From positions 1 through 31,217 of the forward strand of contig NZ_JOHS01000068.1 of assembly GCF_000725625.1 (NCBI RefSeq): DNA of 31,217 nt. Reading direction: 5' to 3'. This DNA comes from Streptomyces sp. NRRL F-6676. Lineage in GTDB: Bacteria; Actinomycetota; Actinomycetes; Streptomycetales; Streptomycetaceae. Of the stretch, positions 6,708 to 16,356 are shown piece by piece; position 1 is the stretch's first letter; the number at the start of each line of letters is the position of its first letter. The notes beneath the pieces were generated by a model. It was not told where the DNA came from. It ran no database searches and worked only from the letters and a program-made list of their open reading frames with translations. Position numbers and translations under genes: made by a program.

Positions 6708-7887
6708 ACTGCCCCTCCGGACCCTCCTCCTGGTGGTCCAGGACGGAGGCGGGGCGGCGGCGGGCGGCCGGTACCGGCAGGACCCCCGCCTCCCGCAGCT
6801 CGGCCGCGGTGACGGCGGATCCGTCGGGCTCTGCCGCCAACTCTTCCCGCCGCGGGCCCAGTTCGGCCAGGAGCGTCAGTACGGCGATCAGCTCCAGGAG
6901 TTCCGACGTCCAGTCCTGGGGCCAGACGGACGGGCGGATCGCCGCCAGCGTGCCGGGCTCCGGCTCCGCCGTGCGGGCCGCGAACCAGGCCTCGACGACC
7001 CGTGCGCCGGCCACCTCGAACTCCCACGCGGCGGCGGATACCGGGGAGATGCGGCCGTCGTCGAGGTGGAGTGCCTCCTCGTCGGGGTCGTAGTCCAGGT
7101 TCACCGGGCGCGGTGGCAGCGGCGCGCGGACGTACGGGCGCCGGCCGCCGGGCAGCCGGGGCCGTTCCCCGTCACGCCGCATCAGCCACAGCGTCCGGCG
7201 CCCCAACTCCACGCCCCGCTCCCACCGTTCGGGGTCGGCGGTCAGGGGGACGGTGTGGCCGCGGGGACCGTGCCGGACGACCGCCATGATCCAGGCCAGG
7301 AGCTCGGGCGGCTCGGGGGTGCGGCCGAGCCGGGTGCCCAGGTGTGCGGCGAGGCCGGGCGCGAGATTGGGCTCCGTGGCGCCGGGGCGGCGGTAGAGGG
7401 GGCGGATGCGGGCGGTGCGGGGGGCGAGGAAGGGGAGGAGGGAGGTGGCGAGCAGGGGCAGCGGTGCGGGGACCGGTGCGGGGGCCGACTCCACGGTGAA
7501 CACCTGGTGTTCGTCCGCCACGCGCCACAGCTCGGGGCGGGCGGCGTCGAGCAGGCGGTGGTCGGGGATCAGCCACTGCTCGTCGAACGGGGCGCGCAGG
7601 ATGCGGACCGGGGTGGGGCAGGGGCTGGTGGTGTGGGCGAGGCGTTCCGTGCCGGCGGGGTGGCCGGGGAGCTGGGGGACGGCGGAGTGGGTGGTGCGGG
7701 CCCGAGTGGGCTCGAACAGGATCTCGCGATCGGGGGCTTCGGCCTTGAGAAGGGTGTCCCAACGGGTGCGGAGCGACGGGGCGTCGGGCGACAGGGGCCA
7801 GGTCCGGCCGGGCCGGGGAGGCGGGACGGACCACGGCATGAGGTCCGCGAGCAGCGGAGCGTCGGCGTCGTTCGTCACGGAGGGCAT
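6694..7887 (-). CDS. Stand-alone type ISP restriction/modification specificity-like protein
   Basis: A 397-aa protein from the ATG at 7887. No strong ribosome site is visible, and the frame is open to 7998. The segment ILRAPFDEQWLIPDHRLLDAA resembles the PFD-R/W-YYD region of the target-recognition part of type ISP (LlaBIII-like) enzymes, and I recognise the protein as one usually annotated type ISP restriction/modification enzyme in Streptomyces. It lacks helicase and nuclease motifs and the N6-adenine methylase motif NPPY. Alone it therefore cannot be a working restriction enzyme. It may be a domesticated or orphan recognition domain with another role. Regions of note are RIRPLYRRPGATEPNLAPGL in the middle and WPQDWTSELLELIAVLTLL near the end. 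It is tail-to-tail with the TetR gene, overlapping by 14 nt. Confidence 0.7.
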   Translation of the reverse strand: MPSVTNDADAPLLADLMPWSVPPPRPGRTWPLSPDAPSLRTRWDTLLKAEAPDREILFEPTRARTTHSAVPQLPGHPAGTERLAHTTSPCPTPVRILRAPFDEQWLIPDHRLLDAARPELWRVADEHQVFTVESAPAPVPAPLPLLATSLLPFLAPRTARIRPLYRRPGATEPNLAPGLAAHLGTRLGRTPEPPELLAWIMAVVRHGPRGHTVPLTADPERWERGVELGRRTLWLMRRDGERPRLPGGRRPYVRAPLPPRPVNLDYDPDEEALHLDDGRISPVSAAAWEFEVAGARVVEAWFAARTAEPEPGTLAAIRPSVWPQDWTSELLELIAVLTLLAELGPRREELAAEPDGSAVTAAELREAGVLPVPAARRRPASVLDHQEEGPEGQFTLL

Positions 7888-8004
7888 CGTACGACGGGGC
7901 GTACCGGCGGGTGTACGACACGTTTTCCTCGCCCCCGCCGCCTCTGCCGCCTCTGCCGCCCCTGCGTCAGGGCCGGCGGGGACGGAAACCCCTCCCAAGG
8001 GCCC

Positions 8005-8754
8005 CTACGTCGCCTCCACCGTCACCGAGAACGAGAACCGGTCCCCCCGATAGTGGATGACCGCGACATCCAGCACCCGCCCGTCCACCCCGTACGTCAC
8101 CCCCGTGTAGTGCAGGATCGGACTCAGCAACGGCACCCGCAGCAGCCGAGCCGTCTCCGGGTCGGCCAGTCGCGCCTGCACCGTGTCGGTGATCCGCCCG
8201 ATCTCGACGCCCACCACATCGCGCAGCACCTTCGTCATCGGCCACCGCTCCAGATCCCCCGGCGCGATCCCCGCCGCCACCTCCGCCCGGACGAAGTTCC
8301 GCGCGTGATTCGTCGGCTCGCCCGTCCCCTCGTCGCTGCGCACCCGGTGGTACGCCACCACCTCGCCGACCCCCGCGAAGTGCTCGGCGAACTCCGCCGG
8401 CACCGGCACCGCCCCGTGGCCCAGCAGCTCCGTCACCATCCCCGACTGCTGGGCGACGATCGCGTCGACCGACCCCAGCAGCCGGACCGGCGCACCCCGC
8501 CGGGCGTCCGGCTCGATGAACGTGCCGCGCCGCCGGTGCCGGCTGATCAGCCCCTCGTCCTCCAGCTCCTTGAGCGCCTGCCGCATGGTCAGCACGCTCA
8601 CCCCGTAGTGGACCGCGAGCTGCTCCTCGGTGGGCAGCCGCAGCGGCGCGTCCCGCGGGCGGCCCAGGATGGACGCGCGCAGCGACTGCGAGACCTGGTA
8701 CCACAGCGGCAGCTTGCGGTTCAGGACGATCGAATCCGGAGCGAAGGAGGTCAC
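8005..8754 (-). CDS. GntR family regulator with UTRA domain
   Basis: A 249-aa HutC/FarR-type regulator. The winged helix at about 12-82 includes LRLPTEEQLAVHYGVSVLTM and the wing GLISRHRRRGTFIEP. The UTRA effector-binding domain covers about 95-245. The GTG at 8754 follows GGATGG by 3-4 nt. It lies 26 nt after the homogentisate dioxygenase stop codon on the same strand, so the two probably share a transcript. Control of homogentisate breakdown, possibly responding to homogentisate or an upstream aromatic intermediate, is inferred from position alone. Confidence 0.92.
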   Translation of the reverse strand: MTSFAPDSIVLNRKLPLWYQVSQSLRASILGRPRDAPLRLPTEEQLAVHYGVSVLTMRQALKELEDEGLISRHRRRGTFIEPDARRGAPVRLLGSVDAIVAQQSGMVTELLGHGAVPVPAEFAEHFAGVGEVVAYHRVRSDEGTGEPTNHARNFVRAEVAAGIAPGDLERWPMTKVLRDVVGVEIGRITDTVQARLADPETARLLRVPLLSPILHYTGVTYGVDGRVLDVAVIHYRGDRFSFSVTVEAT

Positions 8755-8780
8755 GGGCCATCCTCACCGGCGGAAAAACG

Positions 8781-10148
<1,368 letters not shown>

Positions 10149-10221
10149 GCGCGCTCCCTCGTTCCTGGGCCCTGGGTCCCGGCCCGCGAACTCGCCCCGG
10201 GCCCGGTCCCGGCCCTCCGCG

Positions 10222-10245
10222 ATTCCTATGCCTCACCGTAGGAAT
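10222..10245. promoter_or_regulatory. Inverted repeat upstream of hmgA
   Basis: ATTCCTA at 10222-10228 and TAGGAAT at 10239-10245 form a perfect 7-bp inverted repeat with a 10-nt spacer, 74 nt upstream of hmgA. It is AT-rich against a GC-rich background. It is a candidate operator for the GntR regulator encoded after hmgA. Confidence 0.5.
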
Positions 10246-10339
10246 GAGGGCCCGGGTCCGCAAGAGGGAGGAGCCCGGCGTCTGTCCCGAGGATGAGGGG
10301 ACCGGCCAAGAACCAGTCACGGGGACGATCCGATGTGTC

Positions 10340-10354
10340 GCAGAAATGTTCTAC
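10340..10354. promoter_or_regulatory. Palindrome upstream of the lipoprotein-TetR pair
   Basis: GCAGAA-ATG-TTCTAC has a perfect AGAA-N3-TTCT centre and lies 10 nt before the lipoprotein ATG. It could be the autoregulatory operator of the TetR gene in the same operon. Evidence is positional only. Confidence 0.35.
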
Positions 10355-10364
10355 GCTCGCCGAC

Positions 10365-11054
10365 ATGTCGTGGACGCGCGGACTGCTCGCGGCGCTCGCG
10401 GTGTGCGCCCTGCTCGGCGGTTCGGCCGGCTGTGGCGCCGGTGACGCGCGCGGGCAGCACAACGGGAGCAACGAGAGCTCGCCCTCGCCGGTGGGCAAGG
10501 TGCTGGACCACACCGACGAGAAGGGCAGGCACTACCGTGAGGTGGACAGGAAGAACGCACCCGAGGTGGGTGTCGAGGTGCGGCCGGACTCCGACGAGGA
10601 CAGCTGGACGGTCCGGCTGACCCTGCACCACTTCCGCCTCTCGCCCTCCGGCACCCGCCCGGTGGCCGTCGCCGGGCGCGGCCTCGTCCGGCTCTATCTC
10701 GACGGTCGGCTGCTGGCCCGGCTGCGCACCACCCAGTACCGGCTCTCCGCCGAGCTCGCGCGCGGCACGCACCACGTCACCGCGCGGCTCTACGCCGACG
10801 ACGGCACCCTCTGGGCGGTCGACGGCGAACCGGTGGAGCGCACGGCGGACATCACCGCCTCCGGCGACGGCACGGAACCGCCCTCGACGGAATCGGCGTC
10901 GCCCACGGCGAGCGGTGCGACGGGCAGGACCGCCGTGGACGGCGGGCGCGACGTCACCGCGCGCGGTGCGGACACGCCCGTTCCCGTGAGCGGACGGCGT
11001 TCCGCCGTTCGGACGGACGGGGGAGGTCCACCGGCCCCCGTCGGAAAGGCGTGA
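10365..11054 (+). CDS. Putative lipoprotein of unknown function
   Basis: A 229-aa protein from the ATG at 10365. The N-terminus (Arg, then LLAALAVCALLGGSAGC) is a lipoprotein-like signal with the acylated cysteine at residue 23; position -3 of the lipobox is Ser, a weak fit. Residues about 65-165 form a predicted beta-rich domain (WTVRLTLHHFRLSPSGTRPV, then GLVRLYLDGRLLARLRTTQY) that I do not recognise by name. The segment after it, to the end, is low-complexity Ser/Thr/Gly/Pro-rich. The stop codon overlaps the start of the next gene, a TetR regulator, so the two are coupled. A role in envelope stress or ligand binding linked to that regulator is possible but not shown. Confidence 0.75.
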   Translation: MSWTRGLLAALAVCALLGGSAGCGAGDARGQHNGSNESSPSPVGKVLDHTDEKGRHYREVDRKNAPEVGVEVRPDSDEDSWTVRLTLHHFRLSPSGTRPVAVAGRGLVRLYLDGRLLARLRTTQYRLSAELARGTHHVTARLYADDGTLWAVDGEPVERTADITASGDGTEPPSTESASPTASGATGRTAVDGGRDVTARGADTPVPVSGRRSAVRTDGGGPPAPVGKA

Positions 11055-11674
11055 TGATGCCCGTGCCCCACCCGACCTCGCTGCGCCGCGCACCGGTCCA
11101 GCGACGCAGCGCCGAACGGCTCACCCGGATCCTGGACGCCTGCGCCGACCTCCTCGACGAGGTGGGCTACGACGACCTGAGCACCCGGGCGGTCGCCGCC
11201 CGGGCCGGCGTCCCCATCGGCTCCGTGTACCGCTTCTTCGGCAACAAGCGCGCGATGGCCGACGCGCTGGGCGAACGCAACCTCGAGCGGTACACCGAGC
11301 GGGTCACCCGCCGGCTGGAGGAGACGGCGGGCGAGGGCGGCTGGCGTGCGGCGGTGGACGCGGTGCTGGACGAGTACCTCGACATGAAGCGCACCGCCCC
11401 CGGCTTCTCCCTCGTCGACTTCGGCAACCAGATACCCATCGGCACCCGGCACGCCGAGCCCAACCACCGGGTCGCCGACCGGCTGGCGGAACTGCTCTCC
11501 GGGTACCTCGGCCGGGGCCCGGACGAGGAGTTGCGGCGCACAGTCCTGGTCGCCGTCGAGACCGCCGACACGCTCGTCCACCTCGCCTTCCGGGTCTCCC
11601 CGGAGGGGGACGAACGGATCATCGAGGAGATGCGGGAGCTGCTGCGGGCGTATCTGTCGCGTTCGCTGGACTGA
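11054..11674 (+). CDS. TetR family regulator coupled to the lipoprotein gene
   Basis: A regulator of about 206 aa. The DNA-binding domain is at about 16-66, with helix-turn-helix LSTRAVAARAGVPIGSVYRFFGNK. The C-terminal part contains the segment GFSLVDFGNQIPIGTRHAEPN, seen in some QsdR-like TetR proteins. The start is ambiguous: GTG 11051, ATG 11054 and ATG 11057 are consecutive codons after GGAAAGG at 11043-11049. ATG 11054 is listed, and 11057 has the best spacing. Overlap with the lipoprotein stop codon implies co-translation. Targets are unknown. Confidence 0.88.
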   Translation: MMPVPHPTSLRRAPVQRRSAERLTRILDACADLLDEVGYDDLSTRAVAARAGVPIGSVYRFFGNKRAMADALGERNLERYTERVTRRLEETAGEGGWRAAVDAVLDEYLDMKRTAPGFSLVDFGNQIPIGTRHAEPNHRVADRLAELLSGYLGRGPDEELRRTVLVAVETADTLVHLAFRVSPEGDERIIEEMRELLRAYLSRSLD

Positions 11675-11704
11675 ACGCGGGCCCGTGCACGTCACCGGGC
11701 CTCA

Positions 11705-11720
11705 CCGCGCGGCCGCGCGG
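11705..11720. repeat. 16-bp perfect palindrome after a TetR gene
   Basis: CCGCGCGGCCGCGCGG is perfectly self-complementary and lies 31 nt after the TetR stop codon. It could form a GC hairpin that ends transcription, although the palindrome has no loop of its own. Confidence 0.5.
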
Positions 11721-11802
11721 GACGCCCCGGATGGGCCGCTCGGGCGAACTCCGCGCCGCGGCCCGCGTGGCATGCCGCGCGGCGGCTCCGTCCTGTGAAA
11801 GA

Positions 11803-11844
11803 GAGTCAGGTGAACGAGCGATTTGTATGAAAATCGTCTGACTC
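11803..11844. promoter_or_regulatory. Nested AT-rich inverted repeats before the sortase-substrate gene
   Basis: GAGTCAG (11803-11809) pairs with CTGACTC (11838-11844), enclosing CGATTT (11819-11824) and AAATCG (11831-11836). The outer right arm ends just before GGAGGA, the ribosome site of the gene starting at 11857. It may be a leader RNA hairpin that sets ribosome access, or a DNA operator at the promoter. Confidence 0.6.
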
Positions 11845-11856
11845 GGAGGAGCGCGC

Positions 11857-12531
11857 ATGCCTACCAGGACACCCCCACGCACCCTCGCCTCCCGCGTCGG
11901 CGCCACCGTCGCGGTCACGGCCCTCACCGCCTCCGGCGCGGTCTGGCTCGCCGGCCCCGCCGCGGCCGTCGGCGAGGGCGGTGACATCAAGGTCCACCGG
12001 GAGGGCGTGCCGTACACCGTGTCCAAGGAGGACCCGGTGGTGTGCAAGTTCTACCTGGACGCCACCAACTTCGACTCCGCGACCACCGTCGCGTACACCA
12101 TCACCCCGCAGCCCCCGCTGCCCACCAGCGCCGTCGTCAGCGGCAGCATCACGCTGGCCGCCGGTGCCGGCCACACCGACGTGCTGGGTCTGGCCGACGG
12201 CCAGTACAAGATCACCTGGGTGCCGAACGTCCCCGCCGTGCCGCCCGTCCCGCCGCCCGGCACCAAGGAGAAGGTCTTCCGCGTCAACTGCCACGACGAG
12301 AAGCACGACGAGAAGAAGGACGGCAACGAGAAGGCGGACGACCAGGGCCGCGAGTCGACGACCATCGGCCACGACAACGGCGAGGGCCCCAAGGGCGGCG
12401 TCCACGCGGGCGGCGGCGGCCTCGCCCGCGCCACCGAGGCGTTCTCGCCCGCCACCGCGACCGCGGCCGTCGGCCTCGTCGTGCTCAGCGGATTCGCCTA
12501 CGTCCGCCTCATCCGCCGGCGTGCCGCCTAG
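11857..12531 (+). CDS. Secreted membrane-anchored protein, candidate class F sortase substrate
   Basis: A 224-aa protein. A signal peptide spans 1-37 (Arg-rich start, hydrophobic core, cleavage after GPAAA). The outer domain (about 40-146) looks beta-rich and has two cysteines, C63 and C145, that could form a disulfide. A charged His/Asp/Glu/Lys segment (146-162) with DEK repeats follows. The C-terminus has the sorting-signal layout: PKGGVHAGGGG (178-188), a hydrophobic helix (about 200-215) and the basic tail RLIRRR. No LPXTG or LAXTG is present. The next gene encodes a class F sortase, so the Gly-rich motif is a plausible recognition site (inference). GGAGGA lies about 7 nt before the ATG. 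The TAG stop codon uses the first bases of a palindromic element. Confidence 0.8.
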   Translation: MPTRTPPRTLASRVGATVAVTALTASGAVWLAGPAAAVGEGGDIKVHREGVPYTVSKEDPVVCKFYLDATNFDSATTVAYTITPQPPLPTSAVVSGSITLAAGAGHTDVLGLADGQYKITWVPNVPAVPPVPPPGTKEKVFRVNCHDEKHDEKKDGNEKADDQGRESTTIGHDNGEGPKGGVHAGGGGLARATEAFSPATATAAVGLVVLSGFAYVRLIRRRAA

Positions 12532-13417
12532 GGTCTGTCGCGAAAGTCCCGCCTGCCTCGCGACGCCATGCACGCACTCTCGCCGCACCGGGCCCAGACC
12601 CGAGTACGTCCAGTACGAGGGTCGGGGCCCGGCACGCCGAGAGCACGCACCTGACGCCGCGAGGCCCGCCCTCCGGGCGGACGACGGGACTTTCGCCACA
12701 GACCCTCGCCGCCGACGCAAGCCGTGGCGCCGGACCCGTGCCTACCGCCTCGCCAGGACGGCCGTTCTCGCGGTCGTCCTGGTGACGGTGGTCGTACGGT
12801 GCGGGGAGGGGCACCGCGAGCGGCATCCCGAAGCGCGTTCCGCGGCGGCGCACTCCGGCGCGGCGGGGGCGCCGTCGGCCGGCTCCGGCGCGCGCGGCGG
12901 CCCGGGGGCGCGCCCCTCGCCGAGCGCCGACCCCACGCCCCCGCCCCGGCCGCTGCCCCCCTCCAGGGCGACCGCCGTCCGCATCCCCGACCTGGGGGTC
13001 GACGCGCCGATCGTCCCGGTCCGGCTCGACGCCCACCGGCAGCTCGGCACCCCGCCCGTCGACAAGCCCAAGCTCATCGGCTGGTACGCGGACGGCCCCA
13101 CCCCCGGTGAGACCGGCACCGCCGTCGCCGTCGGCCACCGCGACACCCGCACCGGCCCCGCCGTCTTCGCCGCGCTCGGCCAGCTCGACCCCGGCGACCA
13201 CATCGAGGCCCGCCGCGCCGACGGCCGTACCGCCGTCTACACCGTCGACCGGGTGCGGACCTTCGACAAGGACCACTTCCCCGACAAGGAGGTGTACGGC
13301 ACCAGCGACCGCCCCGAGCTGCGCGTCCTCACCTGCGGCGGGCTCTACCGCAGCAGGACGGGGTACACCAGCAACATCGTCGTCTTCGCCCACCTCACCG
13401 CCACGCGCGGACCGTGA
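12521..13417 (+). CDS. Class F sortase with displaced 5' end
   Basis: Sortases are membrane transpeptidases that cut surface proteins at a sorting motif and join them to the envelope. The catalytic domain is intact: RIPDLGVDAPIVPV, the catalytic His in AVAVGHRDTRTG (H206), the catalytic Cys in LRVLTCGGLYRSRTGY (C272) and Arg just after it. The membrane helix is LARTAVLAVVLVTVVV, preceded by the basic stretch RRRRKPWRRTRAYR. No ATG, GTG or TTG occurs in frame between the upstream palindromic element and the helix. The nearest in-frame start is GTG 12521, before the element, giving 298 aa with about 60 element-encoded residues. It overlaps the upstream stop codon by 11 nt, so re-initiation is possible. 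The domain call is firm; the start and level of expression are uncertain. Confidence 0.85.
   Translation: MPPRVCRESPACLATPCTHSRRTGPRPEYVQYEGRGPARREHAPDAARPALRADDGTFATDPRRRRKPWRRTRAYRLARTAVLAVVLVTVVVRCGEGHRERHPEARSAAAHSGAAGAPSAGSGARGGPGARPSPSADPTPPPRPLPPSRATAVRIPDLGVDAPIVPVRLDAHRQLGTPPVDKPKLIGWYADGPTPGETGTAVAVGHRDTRTGPAVFAALGQLDPGDHIEARRADGRTAVYTVDRVRTFDKDHFPDKEVYGTSDRPELRVLTCGGLYRSRTGYTSNIVVFAHLTATRGP
12530..12706. mobile_element. 177-bp full-length palindromic (MITE-like) element
   Basis: The ends are 22-bp inverted repeats matching at 21 of 22 positions: AGGGTCTGTCGCGAAAGTCC onward at the left (12530-12551), and its complement at 12685-12706. The whole interior is also self-complementary. 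The arms beginning GCCTCGCGACGCC and ending GGCGTC-type GCGAGGC pair throughout, and the centre folds as CCGGGCCC-AGACCCG with CGGGGCCCGG around 12588-12633. There is no transposase or other gene inside. It sits exactly between the sortase-substrate and sortase genes. No clear target duplication is seen; GCCGCC flanks both sides but may be chance. Confidence 0.85.
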
Positions 13418-13504
13418 GGCACCCCGGGCGCCGCCCCGGAGCCGTCGGCCGTCCCCGGATCCCGTGACCCAGGACCCCTGGCGCAGGACACCCCTGGCGC
13501 CGGA

Positions 13505-13523
13505 AAACTAACACCGCTAGTTT
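13505..13523. promoter_or_regulatory. Operator-like site upstream of the aldehyde dehydrogenase
   Basis: AAACTA-ACACCGC-TAGTTT is a perfect 6-bp inverted repeat with a 7-nt spacer, 81 nt before the gene start. It matches the palindrome at 18709-18726 at most positions. Directly before it are two copies of ACCCCTGGCGC (13474, 13490). The rest of 13418-13603 shows only a small GC hairpin at 13424-13439. Confidence 0.6.
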
Positions 13524-13603
13524 GGGATTCCTGCGGTTCCGGTTCCGCGACGCCGCCGGCTCGGGGCCCGGACCCCGACGCCGTACCGCCCGGGAGGAAG
13601 ACG

Positions 13604-15042
<1,439 letters not shown>

Positions 15043-15046
<4 letters not shown>

Positions 15047-15087
15047 CCGTTCTGACTGTTCTGACCGCTTCTGGCCTTTTCTGATCG
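15043..15087. repeat. Degenerate 9-bp tandem repeat at the gene junction
   Basis: CTGACCGTT, CTGACTGTT and CTGACCGCT follow one another at 15043, 15052 and 15061, then two decayed copies to 15087. The first copy contains the aldehyde dehydrogenase stop codon. The array fills the gap to the alcohol dehydrogenase. Confidence 0.7.
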
Positions 15088-15113
15088 TCACGTTTCGAGG
15101 GAGCCGAACGACC

Positions 15114-16196
15114 ATGGCCGTACGTGCCGCCGTCCTGCCCGCTCTGGGCGCTCCGCTGGAGCTCGCCGAGATCGATCTGCCCGACCCCGGGCCCGGCCAG
15201 GTCCGCATCCGGCTCGCCGCCGTCGGGGTCTGCCACTCCGATCTGTCCCTGTCCGACGGGACGATGCGGGTGCCGCTGCCGGCGGTGCTCGGGCACGAGG
15301 GGGCGGGCACGGTGGTCGCCGTGGGGGAGGGCGTCACGCATATCGCGCCGGGCGCCGGTGCGGTACTCAACTGGGCTCCCTCCTGCGGGAGTTGCCACGC
15401 CTGCGAACTGGGCGAGGTGTGGCTGTGCGCCAATGCCCTGAACGGTGCGGGGGAGGTGTACGCCCGTACGGCGGACGGCACGGAGCTGCATCCCGGGCTG
15501 AACGTCGCCGCGTTCGCGGAGGAGACGGTGGTCTCCGCGGGCTGCGTGCTGCCCGCGCCGGACGGGGTGCCACTCGCGGATGCGGCGCTGCTGGGGTGCG
15601 CGGTGCTCACCGGGTACGGCGCGGTGCGCCATGCGGCGGGGGTGCGGCCGGGGGAGACGGTCGCGGTGTTCGGCGTGGGCGGGGTGGGGCTGGCGGCGCT
15701 CCAGGCGGCGCGGATCGCCGGGGCCGGGCGGATCGTGGCGGTCGACGTCTCACCGGAGAAGGAGCCGCTGGCGCGGCGCGCCGGAGCGACGGACTACGTG
15801 GTGGCCTCCGCCACGACGGCCCGGGAGATCCGGGGGCTGACGGGGCGGCAGGGTGTCGACGTGGCCGTGGAGTGTGTGGGGCGGGCGGTGACCATCCGGA
15901 CGGCGTGGGAGTCCACGCGGCGCGGCGGGCGGACGGTGGTGGTCGGGATCGGCGGCAAGGAGGAAGAGGTCACGTTCAACGCGTTGGAACTCTTTCACTG
16001 GGGCCGCTCCCTGTCGGGCTGCGTCTACGGCAACTGCGACCCGGCCCGTGACCTCCCGGTGCTCGCGGACCACGTCCGCGAGGGGCGCCTGGACCTGGGG
16101 CTCCTGGTGACGGAACGGATCGCCCTGGACGGCATCCCGGGCGCGTTCGAGAACATGCGGGCGGGGAGGGGCGCGAGGGCGCTGGTGACGTTCTGA
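15114..16196 (+). CDS. Zinc-dependent alcohol dehydrogenase (MDR family)
   Basis: A 360-aa medium-chain dehydrogenase of the class III-like group, interconverting alcohols and aldehydes with NAD(H). Catalytic zinc ligands are C40 (GVCHSDL), H61 with E62 (GHEGAG) and C162 (GCAVLTGYGA). Structural zinc ligands are C91, C94, C97 and C105. The Rossmann motif GVGGVG starts at 187, and D211 at the end of the next strand favours NAD over NADP. GAGGGAG precedes the ATG by about 10 nt. It follows the aldehyde dehydrogenase by 67 nt and is probably co-transcribed with it. The substrate is unknown. Confidence 0.95.
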   Translation: MAVRAAVLPALGAPLELAEIDLPDPGPGQVRIRLAAVGVCHSDLSLSDGTMRVPLPAVLGHEGAGTVVAVGEGVTHIAPGAGAVLNWAPSCGSCHACELGEVWLCANALNGAGEVYARTADGTELHPGLNVAAFAEETVVSAGCVLPAPDGVPLADAALLGCAVLTGYGAVRHAAGVRPGETVAVFGVGGVGLAALQAARIAGAGRIVAVDVSPEKEPLARRAGATDYVVASATTAREIRGLTGRQGVDVAVECVGRAVTIRTAWESTRRGGRTVVVGIGGKEEEVTFNALELFHWGRSLSGCVYGNCDPARDLPVLADHVREGRLDLGLLVTERIALDGIPGAFENMRAGRGARALVTF

Positions 16197-16271
16197 GCGG
16201 GCGGGTGCCGGCCGGCGATTCCTGGGGCGTTTCCCTTCGCCCCCGCCGCCCCTGTCCGCGTCGTGGCCGGT

Positions 16272-16340
16272 CGCGCGGTTCCCCGCGCCCTGAAGGCGGT
16301 GGGGCGCTTCCCGCTGCCAAGGGGCACGGGGAACCGCGCG
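16272..16340. terminator. Bidirectional hairpin between convergent genes
   Basis: CGCGCGGTTCCCCGCGCCC at 16272-16290 pairs with its inverted copy at 16322-16340 (one mismatch) around a loop of about 30 nt. It lies between two convergent genes ending at 16196 and 16357, so it can stop both transcripts. The arm is the same core as the tandem repeats at 126, 195 and 264. Confidence 0.65.
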
Positions 16341-16356
16341 GGCGCGTACCCGGTCG

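Noticed and set aside
11981..12520. 5' extension of the sortase frame into the upstream gene
   Set aside because: The part before 12521 is an out-of-frame shadow of the secreted protein, with Pro/Ser/Arg-rich composition.
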